Positions 44,741-57,779 of a stretch of DNA of 64,000 nucleotides are shown piece by piece; the stretch's first letter is position 1; each line of letters begins with the position of its first letter. This DNA comes from Pyrus communis (taxonomy: Eukaryota; Streptophyta; Magnoliopsida; Rosales; Rosaceae). A program made the translations under genes and the position numbers. The stretch covers positions 13,890,222-13,954,221 of the forward strand of contig NC_084818.1 in NCBI RefSeq assembly GCF_963583255.1, read 5' to 3'. The notes below the pieces were generated by a model. The model worked only from the letters and a program-made list of their open reading frames with translations, made no database searches and was not told the origin of the DNA.

Positions 44741-46852
44741 GTTAAAAAACATTCCTTGTATTTTTCTTTTTTCTTTTTCTTTTTTTTTTTAATGGGGTAC
44801 GAGTTTGGATTTTACTATTAAATTGTCTTACTGGTTTGTAATTAACCTGTGTATTGAAATACAAATTAACAGATTATGTAATATGTAACTTATGGATAGG
44901 CTATATATAGAAACTACACGTCTATCTTTGACTATTTTAATGGCGCCATTGGCCTAATAAGTCAGCGACACGTGTGAATAAAATATCATGCCTACTTAGT
45001 TTTCTATTGCAATTTGTGGGGGAATTTAGGCCTGTTTGGTATTTTTATTTCACCAAAAACTGTTTAAAGTTAAAGTAATAAAAAAATAATTTTTCTCCTA
45101 AAAAAAAAAAAAAAAAGAAGTAACAAAATGCTTGGTAGAAATAAAATTTACTGTTTATTTTAAAATCAATGACATTCAAACATCAACTTTTTAAAAAAGC
45201 ATCTTATATAGGTTATTTTTAAAAGCTTTTTATTATTATTTATTTATAAAAAACGGAGTTGAGCCTATAAAGTGATTTGCAAGTAATACTATCATTAGCA
45301 TTAAAATGATGTTATATTTTTTCTTACGTACATTTTCTCCCTTGGAAAACAAAGTGACCACCATCATCTACCATTACAACCACATAGCCTTACACTACCC
45401 ACTGCCATTACCACCACCACCACCGCAACTCTAGCCTCCCCATCGCCACTACCACCACCATCATTGCCACTACTACCAACACCAGAACTACCACCACAAG
45501 CATGTCACCACCACTGCTGCAGCACCTCAACCAACACACCCCACTATTGCCGCCACCAATATACCCTCAATGTTGTCGTTGCACCATCACTTCCCTTACC
45601 ACCACCACCATCATCGCCACTACCATCATCAACACCACCCATAACTGCAACCACTAGCCTTATGCTATCGTTGCCACAACCACATCCGACGTCGGCGCAA
45701 CACCACAATCCCCACCACTACTACCTATACACATTAACCACCACACATTGTTATTGGCTTCACCACCACCACAATCGCAACCCTTACTACTGTGATCAAT
45801 GCTACCTCTACACCTCAATCACCACACTCTATTATTGACACCACCACCATACCCCACCACCACTACTGCCATCACCACCACTGCCCCTATTAGCACTGTC
45901 ACCGCCACCATCCTTACTACCATGTCTATTGTTTGGCATTATATACAATTATATTAAAATTTACCAAACGGTTTTATACTCACAACGCTTTTAAAAATAA
46001 AATTTATCAAACACTCAACTACTTTATTTTACATCTAATTATTCTTAAATCACAACAAATTTTTTTTTTTAAAAAGCACAACAATCCTAACTTGGCCCTT
46101 AATTTTTGTTTTTATGCGGTTTTCTTTACACCGATCTAATGTTCTTTTTAGGATGTTCATTCTTTTAGGGTGCCACTTAGAACTATAGTTGAGCGATATT
46201 CTTTTTTTACTTGTAAGTGAGAATTCTTAGCTCTAAACTCAGTAGATGGCGAGTTAATACCAAATTATTATGGTTAATTACTATGACATGACCCACATAC
46301 ATACCTCATCCCTTTATGTAAATATATTATTGTATAAAATAAAAATTGCTCAGTTCAGGGTACCATCACACTAGGATGATTGCGATGCATCATCACATAA
46401 ATTGGTCATCATATAATTTGATATTTACTTTAGTGTTAATACAACTAGAGTAATTAACACACACGCGCGCGCGCACACACACACACATGCCTACCTCCAC
46501 GTCAAACTTCAACGATTCAAACCATTTATTTTGTAAGTCTCGATTTGTAGATTATCCTTGTAAAAATTTAATTTAATCCGAAACCATTTGCCTATTTAAT
46601 TATCACTATGAAATTTTAATGTTTCTTAGATAATAAAGTATTTGTCAATTTCTTTGTACTCAATTAGATGCCTCAAATATTTTCGATTTGGGTAATAGTT
46701 TGCAGGGATAGTCTATGAGGTGCAACTTGAAAAATAGAGGGTCGGGATCGTTAAAGTTCAATGTGGTGCAGGCCCCACAACTAATTCCCATTTGTATAAA
46801 ATGGAGATCCCTTCCCTTAAAGGCTTCTTATATATCTAAGTAGAATTGTAGT
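44741..46852. other. Intergenic stretch with a CAC/ACC-rich tract
   Basis: From about 45355 to 45915 the plus strand is almost entirely ACC, CAC and CAT trinucleotides. An open frame there (45464-45838) is a Pro/His/Thr-rich by-product. Sequence on either side (GGCCTGTTTGGTATTTTTAT near 45030; TTTTTAAAAAGCACAACAAT near 46065) suggests it may be the core of a non-autonomous hAT-like element, but no target duplication fits. An (AC)n/(CG)n run lies at about 46460-46487. Confidence 0.4.
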
Positions 46853-47340
46853 CAGTGTTCTAAAAGTCCTCGCCTGGCTGTCTAGGGCCCGCCTAAGTAC
46901 CAGGCGACTGCCACAGTTCCGATTGATTCCTATACATTTAAAAAATAATAAAGAGCGCCCTAACAAATCTAGGCACCTGCCTAGCCCGACTAGGTGAGCC
47001 TAGGTGGGTTTAAGCGGGTTGGCAGATTTATGATTTATTTTGCTTTATTTTTATTAAGATATTTAGGGTCCAAACTCTTTATCTCGAATAGAAAATAGAT
47101 AACTTTCATTTTGCATTTTATGTTTTTAATACATTGTAAGAGACTTGTTGGATACTTGAATGAACACATTATGTGCTTGTTTCCCATGTTCTCAATATGT
47201 TCTAGTCTTTTATAATTTACATATTTGTTATAGTTTATGTTTTCCAATACAATTATATATTATAATTTGACACTTATTTATATGGTTGGCACTAGGCTCC
47301 TATCCACCTCCGATAAGCGCCTAACGCCTTTAAAACATTG
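46853..47340. mobile_element. hAT-type MITE (488 bp)
   Basis: The ends are CAGTGTTCTAAAAG on the left and, reversed, CAATGTTTTAAAGG on the right, followed by GCGCCTA/TAGGCGC-like motifs. The flanks ATTGTAGT (46845-46852) and ATTGTAGC (47341-47348) match at 7 of 8 positions, fitting the 8-bp hAT duplication. It has no coding capacity. Confidence 0.8.
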
Positions 47341-47677
47341 ATTGTAGCACTTCAAAAAAGGTTATTTTACATGTTTCTCTTTTATTTTATTTTAATTTGT
47401 AAATATTGATGATGATAATGTCAATAAACGTGATGAACTCATTATTTCCTCAAAAACTCTATTTGTACGTTTCTTTATTTCTTCATTATTAATGTTCCGC
47501 TATCAATCTCTTCAAAATTTGACGCATATTTTGTGGTAAGGGTTGTTACAGATGATCCTTTTGTATATGTTTTCTTTTTATGGACTGCACATACATGCTC
47601 AGTTTCTGAGATCTGGTAAATTTACAGGTAAAATATTGTGGGTAAGATCTCCACGTGTCGGACCAAAGGTTGGTTTA

Positions 47678-47908
47678 TATTGGAAGAAAGCATGGAAGAA
47701 GTTCTAGGGCTGCTGCTTTACTTTTCTAGGGCTGCTTTACTTTTCCATGTTCCTTCCATGTTTTCTGCTTTGTTTTTTCTTTCTTTCTGTTTTTGCTTTT
47801 CCTTGTTTTCGGCTCCTCCTGTTTCTTTTCCTTTCTTCCGCTCATTTATATGAGCTTTCCTTGTACTTGGTTTCACATAATACAAATATAGACATTCAAA
47901 ATTCAATA
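47678..47908 (+). repeat. 5' LTR (231 bp)
   Basis: It begins TATTGGAAGAAAGCATGG and ends ACATTCAAAATTCAATA. It is 35 bp shorter than the 3' LTR because the 3' copy has extra units of short internal repeats. Confidence 0.9.
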
Positions 47909-47988
47909 TGGTATCAGAGCAGTGATCCTAACCGGCCTGTCTCTGTGGTGTTCTCTTGAGAGATTTGTGAGCTTCTTGTCCTTCAATC

Positions 47989-49773
47989 ATGGCTGAAGAA
48001 AGCTTAGTAAATTTGGAAGGAGACGGCTTTCATGCTACTCCACCATCACCACACTCAGATATTGATATCAACCCAAATCAACGTCTTAGTTCTGTCTTGC
48101 TAAATGAGTTTAACTATCTTCCATGGGAGAGAGCAATTTCTCTTGCTCTGGGAGGACGATCAAAGCTTGGTTATGTTAATGGTGCTATTCCAATGCCTGA
48201 GACTACCTCACCGGAGTATGATGCTTGGCTATGCAAAGACCAGTTGGTCATGTCGTGGCTACTCAATTCCATGGATCGTAAGATTGCAGAAATTTTTAGC
48301 TATGCTGAATCCTCCATGACTCTTTGGAAAAATCTCAAGGAAATGTATGGAAATCAGAACAATGCGGCTAGAGTGTTTCAGTTAAAGAAGGACATTGCTG
48401 GTTTGCAACAAGAAGGGAAGCCATTTGTGCAACATCTTGGAAAGCTGACCACTATGTGGAACGAGCTGAATGTGTATCGACCACACACCATCGACGCTGC
48501 TGTGCTAACTAAAAGAGCCGAGGAAGACAAAATATTCCAACTCTTAGCAAGCCTGAGCCCTGAATTCGAAGATCTTCGAAGCCATATCCTCATGAATCCC
48601 GACCTGCCTTCTTTTTCAAGTGTGTGTGCCATAATTCAAAGAGAAGAGGTTCGAAGGAAAGTCATGACCTTGGACATGAAGGCAAATATACCAGAAGCTA
48701 GGGCTTACTTCTCTAACCAAAAACTTGGTGAGGAGAGAGGCTACAAAGGAAAGAAAACTGGCTTAAAATGTAGCCATTGTGTTGTTGGAGTGGGCCCTCA
48801 GCCCGTCGACCTGAAAATTTCCACATGGTATCTAATTGGGACATGTGATAATATGTCAGAGATTAATGCTCTTAAATAGTATCTCAACAACAAGTTTGCT
48901 ATCAAGGATCTTGGCACTCTCAAATACTTTCTGGGCATCGAGATGGCACACTCTCACAAGGGTTTCTTCCTCAACCAACGCAAGTATGTCATGGATCTTC
49001 TTCACGAAGCAAAAATGACAGATTGCAAGCCTGCTCGTACCCCCTTGGATAGCAACTTGAAGCTAAAAACTCACGGTGATCCAGTTCCCAATTTAAGTTA
49101 CTATCAAAGAATGGTTGGCAAACTCATTTATCTGACTATCACACGTCCTGATATATCATATGCTGTCAGAATTGTTAGCCAGTTTATGCACTCTCCAAGC
49201 ATGGATCATTTGAAGATTGTTCATCGTGTGCTACGTTATCTTAAGGGTTCCATTGGTAGAGGAATTCTTATGCGCAACAATAGTCACACTCAGATCTCAG
49301 GCTATACCGATGCTGACTGGGCAGGCAATTCTCTCGATCGCAAGTCTACCACTGGGTTTTGTACGTTTGTGGGAGGCAACCTAGTTACCTGGAAAAGCAA
49401 GAAACAAAGTGTTGTTGCACGCTCTAGTGCAGAGGCAGAGTATCGTGCTATGGCGTCCACTGCTTGTGAACTTATTTGGCTCAAAAGCCTTCTGTTGACT
49501 TTAGGTTTTCCTCATCAACAACCCATGTCCCTACACTGTGATAATCAGGCCGCGATGCACATTGCATCGAATCCTGTATTCCATGAGCGAACTAAACATA
49601 TTGAAGTTGATTGTCACTACGTCAGAAATCAAGTTCAGTCCAAGGTGATCGACACTCACTACACGCGCAGTCATGATCAACTTGCGGATATTTTCACAAA
49701 AGGATTACCCTCTGCTGATTTTCAACGTCTTTTGTTCAAGCTTGGATCAATTAATCCCTTTGATCCAGCTTGA
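47989..49773 (+). pseudogene. Copia gag joined in frame to the RT tail and RNase H
   Basis: Gag (MAEESLVNLEGDGFHATPPS...) runs as a normal Copia gag with the UBN2 region up to GYKGKKTGLKCSHC, the start of the zinc knuckle. A deletion at about 48780-48830 then joins it, in the same frame, to the sequence after the RT active site (DNMSEINALK). One TAG at 48877-48879 interrupts the join. The frame continues NNKFAIKDLGTLKYFLGIEM, TITRPDISYAV, RNase H (GYTDADWAGNSLDRKST; SSAEAEYRAMA; LHCDNQAAMHIA) and the end ADIFTKGLP. The 3' ORF of at least 276 residues is intact, so the element is fairly young. Confidence 0.9.
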
Positions 49774-49780
49774 GGGGGAG

Positions 49781-50046
49781 TATTGGAAGAAAGCATGGAA
49801 GAAGTTCTAGGGCTGCTTTACTTTTCTAGGGCTGCTGCTTTACTTTTCTAGGGCTGCTTTACTTTTCCATGTTTCCTTCCATGTTTTCTGCTTCCATGTT
49901 TTCTGCTTTGTTTTTTCTTTCTCTCTGTTTTTGCTTTTCCTTGTTTTCGGCTCCTCCTGTTTCTTTTCCTTTCTTCCGCTCATTTATATGAGCTTTCCTT
50001 GTACTTGGTTTCACATAATACAAATATAGACATTCAAAATTCAATA
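49781..50046 (+). repeat. 3' LTR (266 bp)
   Basis: It starts TATTGGAAGAAAGCATGG right after GAGGGGGAG and ends TTCAATA. Extra copies of CTAGGGCTGCTTTACTTTT and of CCATGTTTTCTGCTT account for its extra length over the 5' LTR. Confidence 0.9.
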
Positions 50047-50051
50047 GTTTA

Positions 50052-50420
50052 GTTTATTCTTTTCGAAGAGACTTCCAAATCAGGCAAGTTGAGATTTGAA
50101 ATCCATGCCAATCCAGATAAAATTGTAAGCTATTGCTTCTAAACAATTTGAACTACTTGGTAGTTGGGACTGCCAAATACAGGGGCACCTACATGTACAA
50201 ACCTTTTAATTAAGTAGTGTGTAAGCTTCATCCTGCATATGTCATACATGTTTACATTAAGCACCGTCTACATAATTTAGTTCAATTCTCTAACACTTGT
50301 CTGGATCAAAAACCTAAAAATATTAAGCTAAATGCTAATTAATTCGATTTTTGTAAACAATTGAATGATTTCAGTTGTTTACATCGTAGCTCCAGCACAC
50401 ATGTTGGCCTGGATTTAAGA

Positions 50421-50471
<51 letters not shown>

Positions 50472-51350
50472 CAAACGTTGATAAGATACTGGTGAGAAAT
50501 TCTTTGAAGGCGTTAAACTGCTGTGGCATGTTTCAAATACCAAGTAACTGACTCACACGTGAAGGACTATATTTAGCATCCACCAACCGAGGTTGGCTTT
50601 CGCACGCATGCCTTTATCGAGCTTAGCCAATGGTTATTAAACAAACCCTACGCCCAAGTTACGAGAGATTTTTTTAGTGTGTTCAAAATATGGGACGGAA
50701 TATCACATATTACTATATAATTAAAAGGGACATTTGAAAAAAAATTCTTCAAATTATATAATAACATATGATGTTTCATCTGTGTTCCGGCTACTTTAAA
50801 AAGTCCCAAACTACAGCCTGCAGAGGCACCTGTGAGATTTCTATTTCAGAAAATACTCAGCTCAACACCACTACACAACTCAATATCTTATTATCATGTA
50901 CATGCCACCCATATATGTCGAGTGATGCATCAAATTCACGTAACTTCCAATGTGCGTTCACGTTTTTTAAACTTTTTTCTTCTCTTCTTTTGGTTTTGTT
51001 TTCTTCCTAAAGTGGGCTACGGAATAGTCTTCATGTTCATGAACGGAATGGTCAAGGTCGGGCTCATTATTCCCAGTTGAAACGAAACGAAATAGTTGAC
51101 CACCGATATTATCTCAAATTTAATCACCTAATAGTTTGTTGAGAGTGAATCCTAAAGAAAGTTGAGGTTCCACCATTAGATCGATTGACAATATGAGAAT
51201 AATTCAATTTACTTATAAGCTCATAAAATGTTACTTTTCCATCAATATGTGATTCATTATCAATACTGCCCCTCACGTGTGGGGATTTTCAAGCCTAATA
51301 TGTTGATAACACAAACGGAATGAGCACTCCCACAACTCACAACTCAACCC
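50052..51350. other. Intergenic stretch with an AT microsatellite
   Basis: An (AT)n run of about 45 bp lies at 50426-50468. No gene or further element is supported. Confidence 0.4.
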
Positions 51351-51353
51351 TAT

Positions 51354-51790
51354 CAATGAACTACACAATGATCACCCAGAAGGTCTGGAGGTTCCTCGAA
51401 CCAAGACCGAGAGATTGAATCATGCAGAGAAAATTTTGCGAGGCAGCGGGCCAAATCATTAGCCTGACGATGAACTTGGGCAATAGTAACTTTAGTGATC
51501 CTCGACATGAAAACTTTGGCATCCTCAATGATAGGTCCAATAAAAGACATGTTAGAAGATCATAACCCCTGCAAAGCAGTCGTGATCTTGAGCGAATCAC
51601 ACTCTAAAATAGAATTAGAAAAAGCCCTTTCAACTATCATCGCCAAACCCTCATGAGTTGCTAGAGTCTCCGTTGCTAGAGTCTCCGCATGAACCGGAGA
51701 GAAAACATTCTCAAACCGAGCCACTCTAGCAGCCACAAAGTGACCCAAAGCATCCCTCACGAGATTTAAACTGAGCAGTGGAAGAACTAA
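51354..51790 (-). pseudogene. LINE-type RNase H-like (RVT_3) domain fragment
   Basis: On the minus strand the frame from about 51790 reads RDALGHFVAARVARFENVFS, then HEGLAMIVERAFSNSILECD. After a stop it continues FIGPIIEDAKVFMSRITKVT, QVHRQANDLARCLAKFSLHD and WFEEPPDLL. This is the RNase H-like domain found at the end of plant non-LTR retrotransposon and domesticated reverse-transcriptase proteins. A small duplication, ETLATETLAT, lies inside. The upstream RT is absent. Confidence 0.7.
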
Positions 51791-52829
51791 ATTGATATTA
51801 AATTATTAAATTTGTCATTTATGAGGTTTAAATTTGAAATCTCTCACTTTCAAGTAAAGATGAGTATCACTAGATCATAGTATATATCTCTAGGAAATTT
51901 TATTTTTATTCTTTTCATTTTGAGTAGGTAAAGAAGATCGCACCACTTATTAATATCATTATAATCTATATATGCTATTACAATTAGCGATTAGGTAAGA
52001 CCAATAATCATTATGGTTTGGTGACTGTCTCCCATTGGCTAAAACCCATGTGAATTTTATTTGTTAGACCAATAAGATTCGATGTTGCCGTAAATCCTGA
52101 TGGGGGACCCTTGGATTAAGGAACCCCAAATCGAAGGTTAGGTTGTTTTAGTATTAACTTACTGACATCAACTTGGAGCCTAGCCAGGTGTCAATCATCA
52201 ACAAATCATATGGTGCACACACCAAGAGAAAAGGAAATTTTGTGGACATTTGCGATTAGTTTATCATCCCAACAAAGGAAAATTGTTGCTTTAACGAGTC
52301 ATTACACCATTCAACATTACCACTTTTCAGTTTGTGATGTTAACAGTAACATAAATTAATAAGAGAAGCACATGAACTTTATCATAACTTTCAATTTTCT
52401 CCGCCCAATGAAAGGAGATATGGCTTTGTTTTGGAGGAGGAGATGTATGTCCCTTTTGATGCTCGGAGCCCAATTGCTCTGTGGACTAAACACATTTACT
52501 GCAATTCACGTAATACTTGACAAAACCTTGAGTACCAGAGCAGGTGTTTAGGTAAATAAATATATACAGATATATTACAGTGTAACTCGATCAAGGTGAG
52601 TAAATATGTACTTGTGTTCTTTCCCCCTATTGGCCTTTTGACACTTTAACCTAGCTCTTTGTTAGTGTATTTCCCTCTTCGTTTTCTTCATTCCAAATGT
52701 CTACTGCGCCATCTATAATTAATTAGTTACATGAGGTATTACTATATATATATATATATCATAAGCTTTTGACTTTTGAATAGACATAAAGCTCAGTAGC
52801 TATTTGATAAATGCTAGTCGAAAGTATAC

Positions 52830-52882
<53 letters not shown>

Positions 52883-52974
52883 CATGTTTAACTTGACTGC
52901 ATGATGAGAGTGCAATTTTATTTAAGAGTGAAATGTCGAATCAAAGAGTGCAATTTTATTTGATAAATTCTAGC
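51791..52974. other. Intergenic stretch with AT microsatellites
   Basis: AT runs lie at about 52744-52759 and 52842-52879, the latter after a short (ATAC)n. No gene is recognised. Confidence 0.35.
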
Positions 52975-52984
52975 TACTGGTGAA

Positions 52985-54606
52985 TAAGTGTCAGAGTAGT
53001 CAAGTCCTTCTTTTTTATGATACCCTTTGGCAACTAAATGAGCCTTATACTTGTCTATGGTGTGGATTTGAAATCACAAAGATCACTATGGATTAAACCA
53101 AGTATTTCGTTGGATTTTTCCACTGATTTATATGAGTGTCTTGCATATTTAGATTATGTGCATATCTCACATTTAGATACTTTGTTCATGGAACATTTTG
53201 GCAATAGGCCTAAGTTAACCATTCTTTGAAGAGAACGAAAATTAACATGACCTAATCTTGCATGCCATAATGTAGAGGACTCAATCAAGTAAGCAGAAGA
53301 AGCACTAAGCTTGTTATTATTATTAATAGCATTAGCAGAAAGTACATTCATTTTGAAGAGCCCCTCAGCCAGGTAGCCCTTTCCCACATACACCCCACCT
53401 TTGGTGATTACAAACTTGTCAGATTCAAACACAATTTTGAAACCTTTGTTACTCAGAAGCGATCCAGAAATCAGGTTCTTACGAATATCAGGAACATGTA
53501 GAACATTGGTGAGTGAAAGCTCTTTTCCGGAAGTGAGTTTGAGCGTCACTTTTCCCTTCCCTGCAATAGCAGACGCAGTTGCATTTCCCCATGTACAGAT
53601 TTTCTCCACCATCAACAGACTGGTAAGTAACAAATAAATTCCGATCGGCACACACATGCCTTGTTGCTCCTGTATCAACAAACCAGTCATTTGAATTAGT
53701 CAATAAATTGACTTCAGAGACAACAACAACAAACGTGTCTTCTGCAACATTTGCTTGATTGGAACTTCCAGAATTCTGATCCTTCTTGTGGAGGCAGTCC
53801 TTTGCCCTATGACCTATCTTTCCACAAACCCAGCAACCTCCTTTGATTTTCTTAAAGGCTTTCCTTTTCACAGCAGTCATTGCTTTCTTTGCAGCATCCT
53901 TGCCTTTGTTTTTCTGATGGTGCCTTACCTTGTGTGAGTCACCTCCTTCCACAACATTGGCTTTTGCCTCTAGCGATGAGACATCATACTTCTTGTTTTT
54001 GTGATGATCCTCCTCCACACGCAGTTTGAGAATCAACTGATCCATGCTCATGTCTTCAGTTAGATGCTTTAGATAAATCTTGAAGTCCTTCCAATTCGAA
54101 GGCAATTTCTCTATGATAGAGCCAACCACAAAACCTTCTTTCAGACCATGGTTTTCTTCATCTAACTCATGAACAATCACTTGGAGTTCTTCAACTTGCT
54201 TGAAAACAGACTTGGTGTCACTCATCTTGTAATTCAGAAATTTCCCAATTACAAACTTCTTAGAACTTGCCACTTCAAACTTGTACTTCTTATCTAGAGA
54301 CTCCCACAGTTCTTTCGCTGTCTTATATGATGAATAAACATCATACAGAGAGTCATCTAGAGCATTCAGAATGTAGTTCCTGCATAGAAATTCACTGTGA
54401 GTCCAGGCTTTTATAGCCTGCAGAATTTCGGCAGGAATATCTCCCTCTTCTGGTGCTTTGGGGGCCTCAAAAGTAATCACATGACTCAAGTTCAGAGTTG
54501 TTAAGTAGAACAACATCTTATGTTGCCAACGTTTGAAATCAACTCCCTTGAACTTCTCAGGTTTCTCAACGTGTTGCTTGACGACACCAACATTTGATTG
54601 ATCCAT
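52985..54606 (-). pseudogene. Copia gag-protease-integrase pseudogene
   Basis: Gag begins MDQSNVGVVKQHVEKPEKFK at 54606. It holds the UBN2-type region, a basic linker, and the zinc knuckle CWVCGKIGHRAKDC (CX2CX4HX4C). Protease follows with DWFVDTGATRHVC. An extra G in a G4 run at 53587-53590 shifts the frame. The reading resumes NATASAIAGKGKVTLKLTSG, LTNVLHVPDIRKNLIS and STLWHARLGHVNFRSL, then SKCEICT and a stop. Gag itself is open over about 330 residues, so decay is modest and the 3' loss is the main lesion. Confidence 0.9.
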
Positions 54607-54621
54607 ATTTCTGTCTTAGAT

Positions 54622-54699
54622 TGTTGGAACCAATCATATGTCAAGTATATATTATACAACAATTGCGCAGTTTATTTCGAATAGAAATTTCACAAGGAT

Positions 54700-54761
<62 letters not shown>

Positions 54762-55177
54762 ACAATATAAACAATTAATAAAACTAAATTAATAAACCAC
54801 AAAACACTGACTTGGTTAGGAAGATAGAGGCTTGCAGTAGCAATCTCCTAAGATAGAAATACGCCCCTACACCAGTGCAGTAGTTCAAATGGACGTCTAT
54901 CTTGCAGGATACAACTATCTAATCCAAGTTCTTGCACACGAACTTGGATTCTTGGCGAATTGATTGAGCGTTTCTCTGTGAAATATGGAGAAGGAAAAAT
55001 GAAATTGATGATTGAGTTTCTGATTTTATTGCCATATATATAATGGCATAATTTGAACAAATACAACCGTTCAATTTGCTTATGGGCTTGGTGCTGGGCT
55101 TCGGGCAAGTCTCCTTTAATTAGGTATTCTTGGGCTTTTCTTCATCTAAGTTCAATATTTAAATATTAACCCAAACA
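54622..55177 (-). repeat. 5' LTR of the minus-strand Copia element (556 bp)
   Basis: It starts TGTTTGGGTTAATATTTAAA at 55177 and ends ATTGGTTCCAACA at 54622, giving TG...CA termini. A long (AT)n run lies inside at 54702-54758. The gag start follows 16 bp after the LTR end, so the usual primer-binding site is not evident. Confidence 0.7.
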
Positions 55178-57779
55178 GATGATGCTTGGAGTCAAATAAC
55201 TTAAGAATCCTTTTGTTAATAGCAATCACATTCCTGATCAGGATGTATTCCAAACCATATGACAGTTCATCCAATTCAGGGTCTTATTGAAGAAGATCGG
55301 GATAAACTTGTTCATATTGAGGTTTTATCATAATAGCTCTTCCTTCGGACATGCTGGTTCTGGGGTGGCAAGACATGTTGATTTAACATGTAGAACATGT
55401 TGATTTGACATGTGGTCTGGGATATAAGCACCAATACGAGTCCATGCCATGATAATTTCTCATGTGGACCGATCAACGTTCCCTCGATTGGTTTGACCCA
55501 CGTTATGATTAGTCCCAGCTTTCTATTCTCATCTGGAAAGCCCTTACAATTCTTGGATTGCTAGGTTTCATCGAAAGACCAATTGTGTTTGAGTAAGCAG
55601 ATCATATGGTCATATCTTAAATAATCTCAATCACAACCATACTTAACTGCACTTATTACGGAAGGAACATATTCTTGATAACAAAGATCTTCGGTATTTC
55701 ATAGTTGACCTCAAAAGATCATTCCCTATTTTGGTCTTCTGTCCGGAGTATGTACTTTCCTGATGTTGACCCATGTTAGGCGCCCGAGTTATTGCATAAG
55801 ACATTCTTGATCATGCTGAGCTGACTTGGCTTAAGGTCAATTAGTAGTTTGATGTGGTCCTATCAAGGGTTTGCTTATTCTAAAGCCGCACACGACTTAT
55901 ACTTAAGAGCATGCGTGAGGCTCGTTGTGATAATATCCTGCATACATAGATAAAATTAGAGTAACTTGAAAATACACTAATCTGTGCATGCAATTTGCGA
56001 GATGACCTTTTCTCCAGATTTACTTCATGTTTTGCGCTGGAAATGATTCCCGTTACATTAAATCCAAAATCGACCTGAGTGTTTCAAAATATCATAGATT
56101 TTGTTTCCTACTCCATTCCATGCCCTTTGCCTTTCTTCATTTCGAATTACAAGTGTGGAGTTTCTCGTACAATGTTTTGCAAGTGACTTCGCTTCCATTT
56201 TTGTCAATGCAGACTTGTATTGGTTGAATTTCGTAGGCTGGTTGCTACTTCAATCTATAACTGTGTTTGTCCTGAGCGAGCTTCAAACCATTATTAGGTT
56301 TCATAGTTACTGGCTCCATCGAGATTGTTGATAGGATCATGAACGTTCTTGAACCTTGGTTGACAAGATACTGAAACACATGTCTTCATTCTTCATGCAG
56401 ACATCAATTGGTCAGATTTTGTTTCTGATCTCTTTGGACCTTTTTAGAGTACCTACTACGTTCACATGAGCTTTACTTAATTCAGTTACTATAGTAATTC
56501 CAGAAGTCTTGTTGGAGCTGTGTAGATCTACTCGGTGATGTGGTTCAGGTGAGAATCGTGAGTCAAATGCGTTTTGCAAAGTGAAATGGAAAGGTGGAGC
56601 AACTATTACGATTGTCGATTAAATTTCGGGAAGTGTTCTGAATTTTCGTGATGGTTGCTCCAAAAAGGTCGTTCCAATTTGCCAAAATTCACTACTTTTA
56701 AGAACAACGCTAGAGTGAAGCTGGATCTCGTCGAGGCTTCTTCCGAGCAATGTTGGCTTGGATCAAGATGGCGCATTGGTTCGAATTAGGATATAAGCAG
56801 ATGCAGTGTTGCGGAACAAGCAAATTTAGTGTTTTTGTATGCTCCGTCATAGTTTGCTATATATACTTCCTGAATTACTCACAAGTTGTTAAATTACTAT
56901 TACAATGGTAGATCCATGGGTTCGATTGGAGCGGCTATGATAACTCTTGAATAATCTTTCTGATTTGTCTAGGTATTGAGTCAGTTGCGGTTGTCTTCTC
57001 ATAGGTCTGCTCCCAGCCTCGTAACACCAAGTTTTTTTTATCGGGTTTGCAGACTTATTCTTTTTAGCCATGACTCGTCCAAATGGTTGCATTGTTCCAG
57101 AATGACACCCAATCGTCTAAATAACCTCCTATTTTTGAAAAGTTACCAAAATAATTGCCTCATAGATTTGATAGCAACCATAAGCTATTCAATTATAATT
57201 GTTTTGATATGATCTGTAATTAGTGATTAGCATAATCACTATTAAGGGTTTAATTCTTGGGTTTATTAGGCTTATTCCTATTTTAGTGGAGTTTTTTATA
57301 ATTGCTAGCTGGCTTGAGGAGTCATGACTTGTATAAGAGCACTAACTCTCATTATTGTAATCAGATCAGAATTTACACAAAAAGAAATATAAACAAAAGC
57401 AATTCAAGAGCTCTGCTCTTTCTCTTCCTTCCTTCCCTCTTCATCTCTATCCTCAGTATTACTTGTAGGTTGATTAAGGGCTTAGAGTTTTGGATCATAT
57501 CATGTTTCACCACTAGAAATTAAACAGTTAATCTAATCGGAGTAGATAATAAGAGTAAGAACAACTCCCCTCTTTGTATTTGTTTGCAAAAACCAAGCCT
57601 CACTGTTGACTAATCAAGATCCTAAAAAGGGTATATATTAGCATGATAAGTGACATTCTTGGCATCTGAGAAATCAGATCATCCTTGTCCCCTTCAAACG
57701 AAATTAGAGTCTTGAGTTCTTCAATCTTAATTGAAGTGGTTGTGACTACCGTCATGGTGCTAATTGTTCATGAAAACAT
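55178..57779. other. Intergenic stretch without recognised genes
   Basis: About 2.6 kb of moderately complex sequence with no coding frame above ~80 residues and no family match that I can name. It may be decayed retroelement DNA. Confidence 0.3.

Larger units (their letters stand above)
47678..50046 (+). mobile_element. Ty1/Copia deletion derivative with complete LTRs
   Basis: GTTTA flanks the element on both sides (47673-47677 and 50047-50051). The LTRs run TATTGGAAGAA...TTCAATA, an unusual TATTG/CAATA pair of termini. A PBS (TGGTATCAGAGC, 47909-47920) and polypurine tract (GAGGGGGAG, before 49781) are in place. The interior is only 1.9 kb, since protease, integrase and most of RT are deleted. 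It can no longer move by itself, but the LTRs and PBS would still allow trans-mobilisation. Confidence 0.92.
52975..55177 (-). mobile_element. Ty1/Copia retrotransposon, 3'-truncated
   Basis: Reading on the minus strand, a 556-bp 5' LTR (55177 to 54622) is followed by gag, protease and the GAG-pre-integrase part. Then comes a join from integrase (LGLIHSDLCDFKSTP) to reverse transcriptase (HLVAKGYHKKEGLDYSDTYS), where the sequence ends at about 52975. No 3' LTR was found. The lineage is a third one, distinct from those at 25 and 48 kb. Confidence 0.85.

Noticed and set aside
45464..45838. 124-residue frame rich in Pro, His and Thr
   Set aside because: It lies wholly in the CAC/ACC trinucleotide tract and has no domain features.
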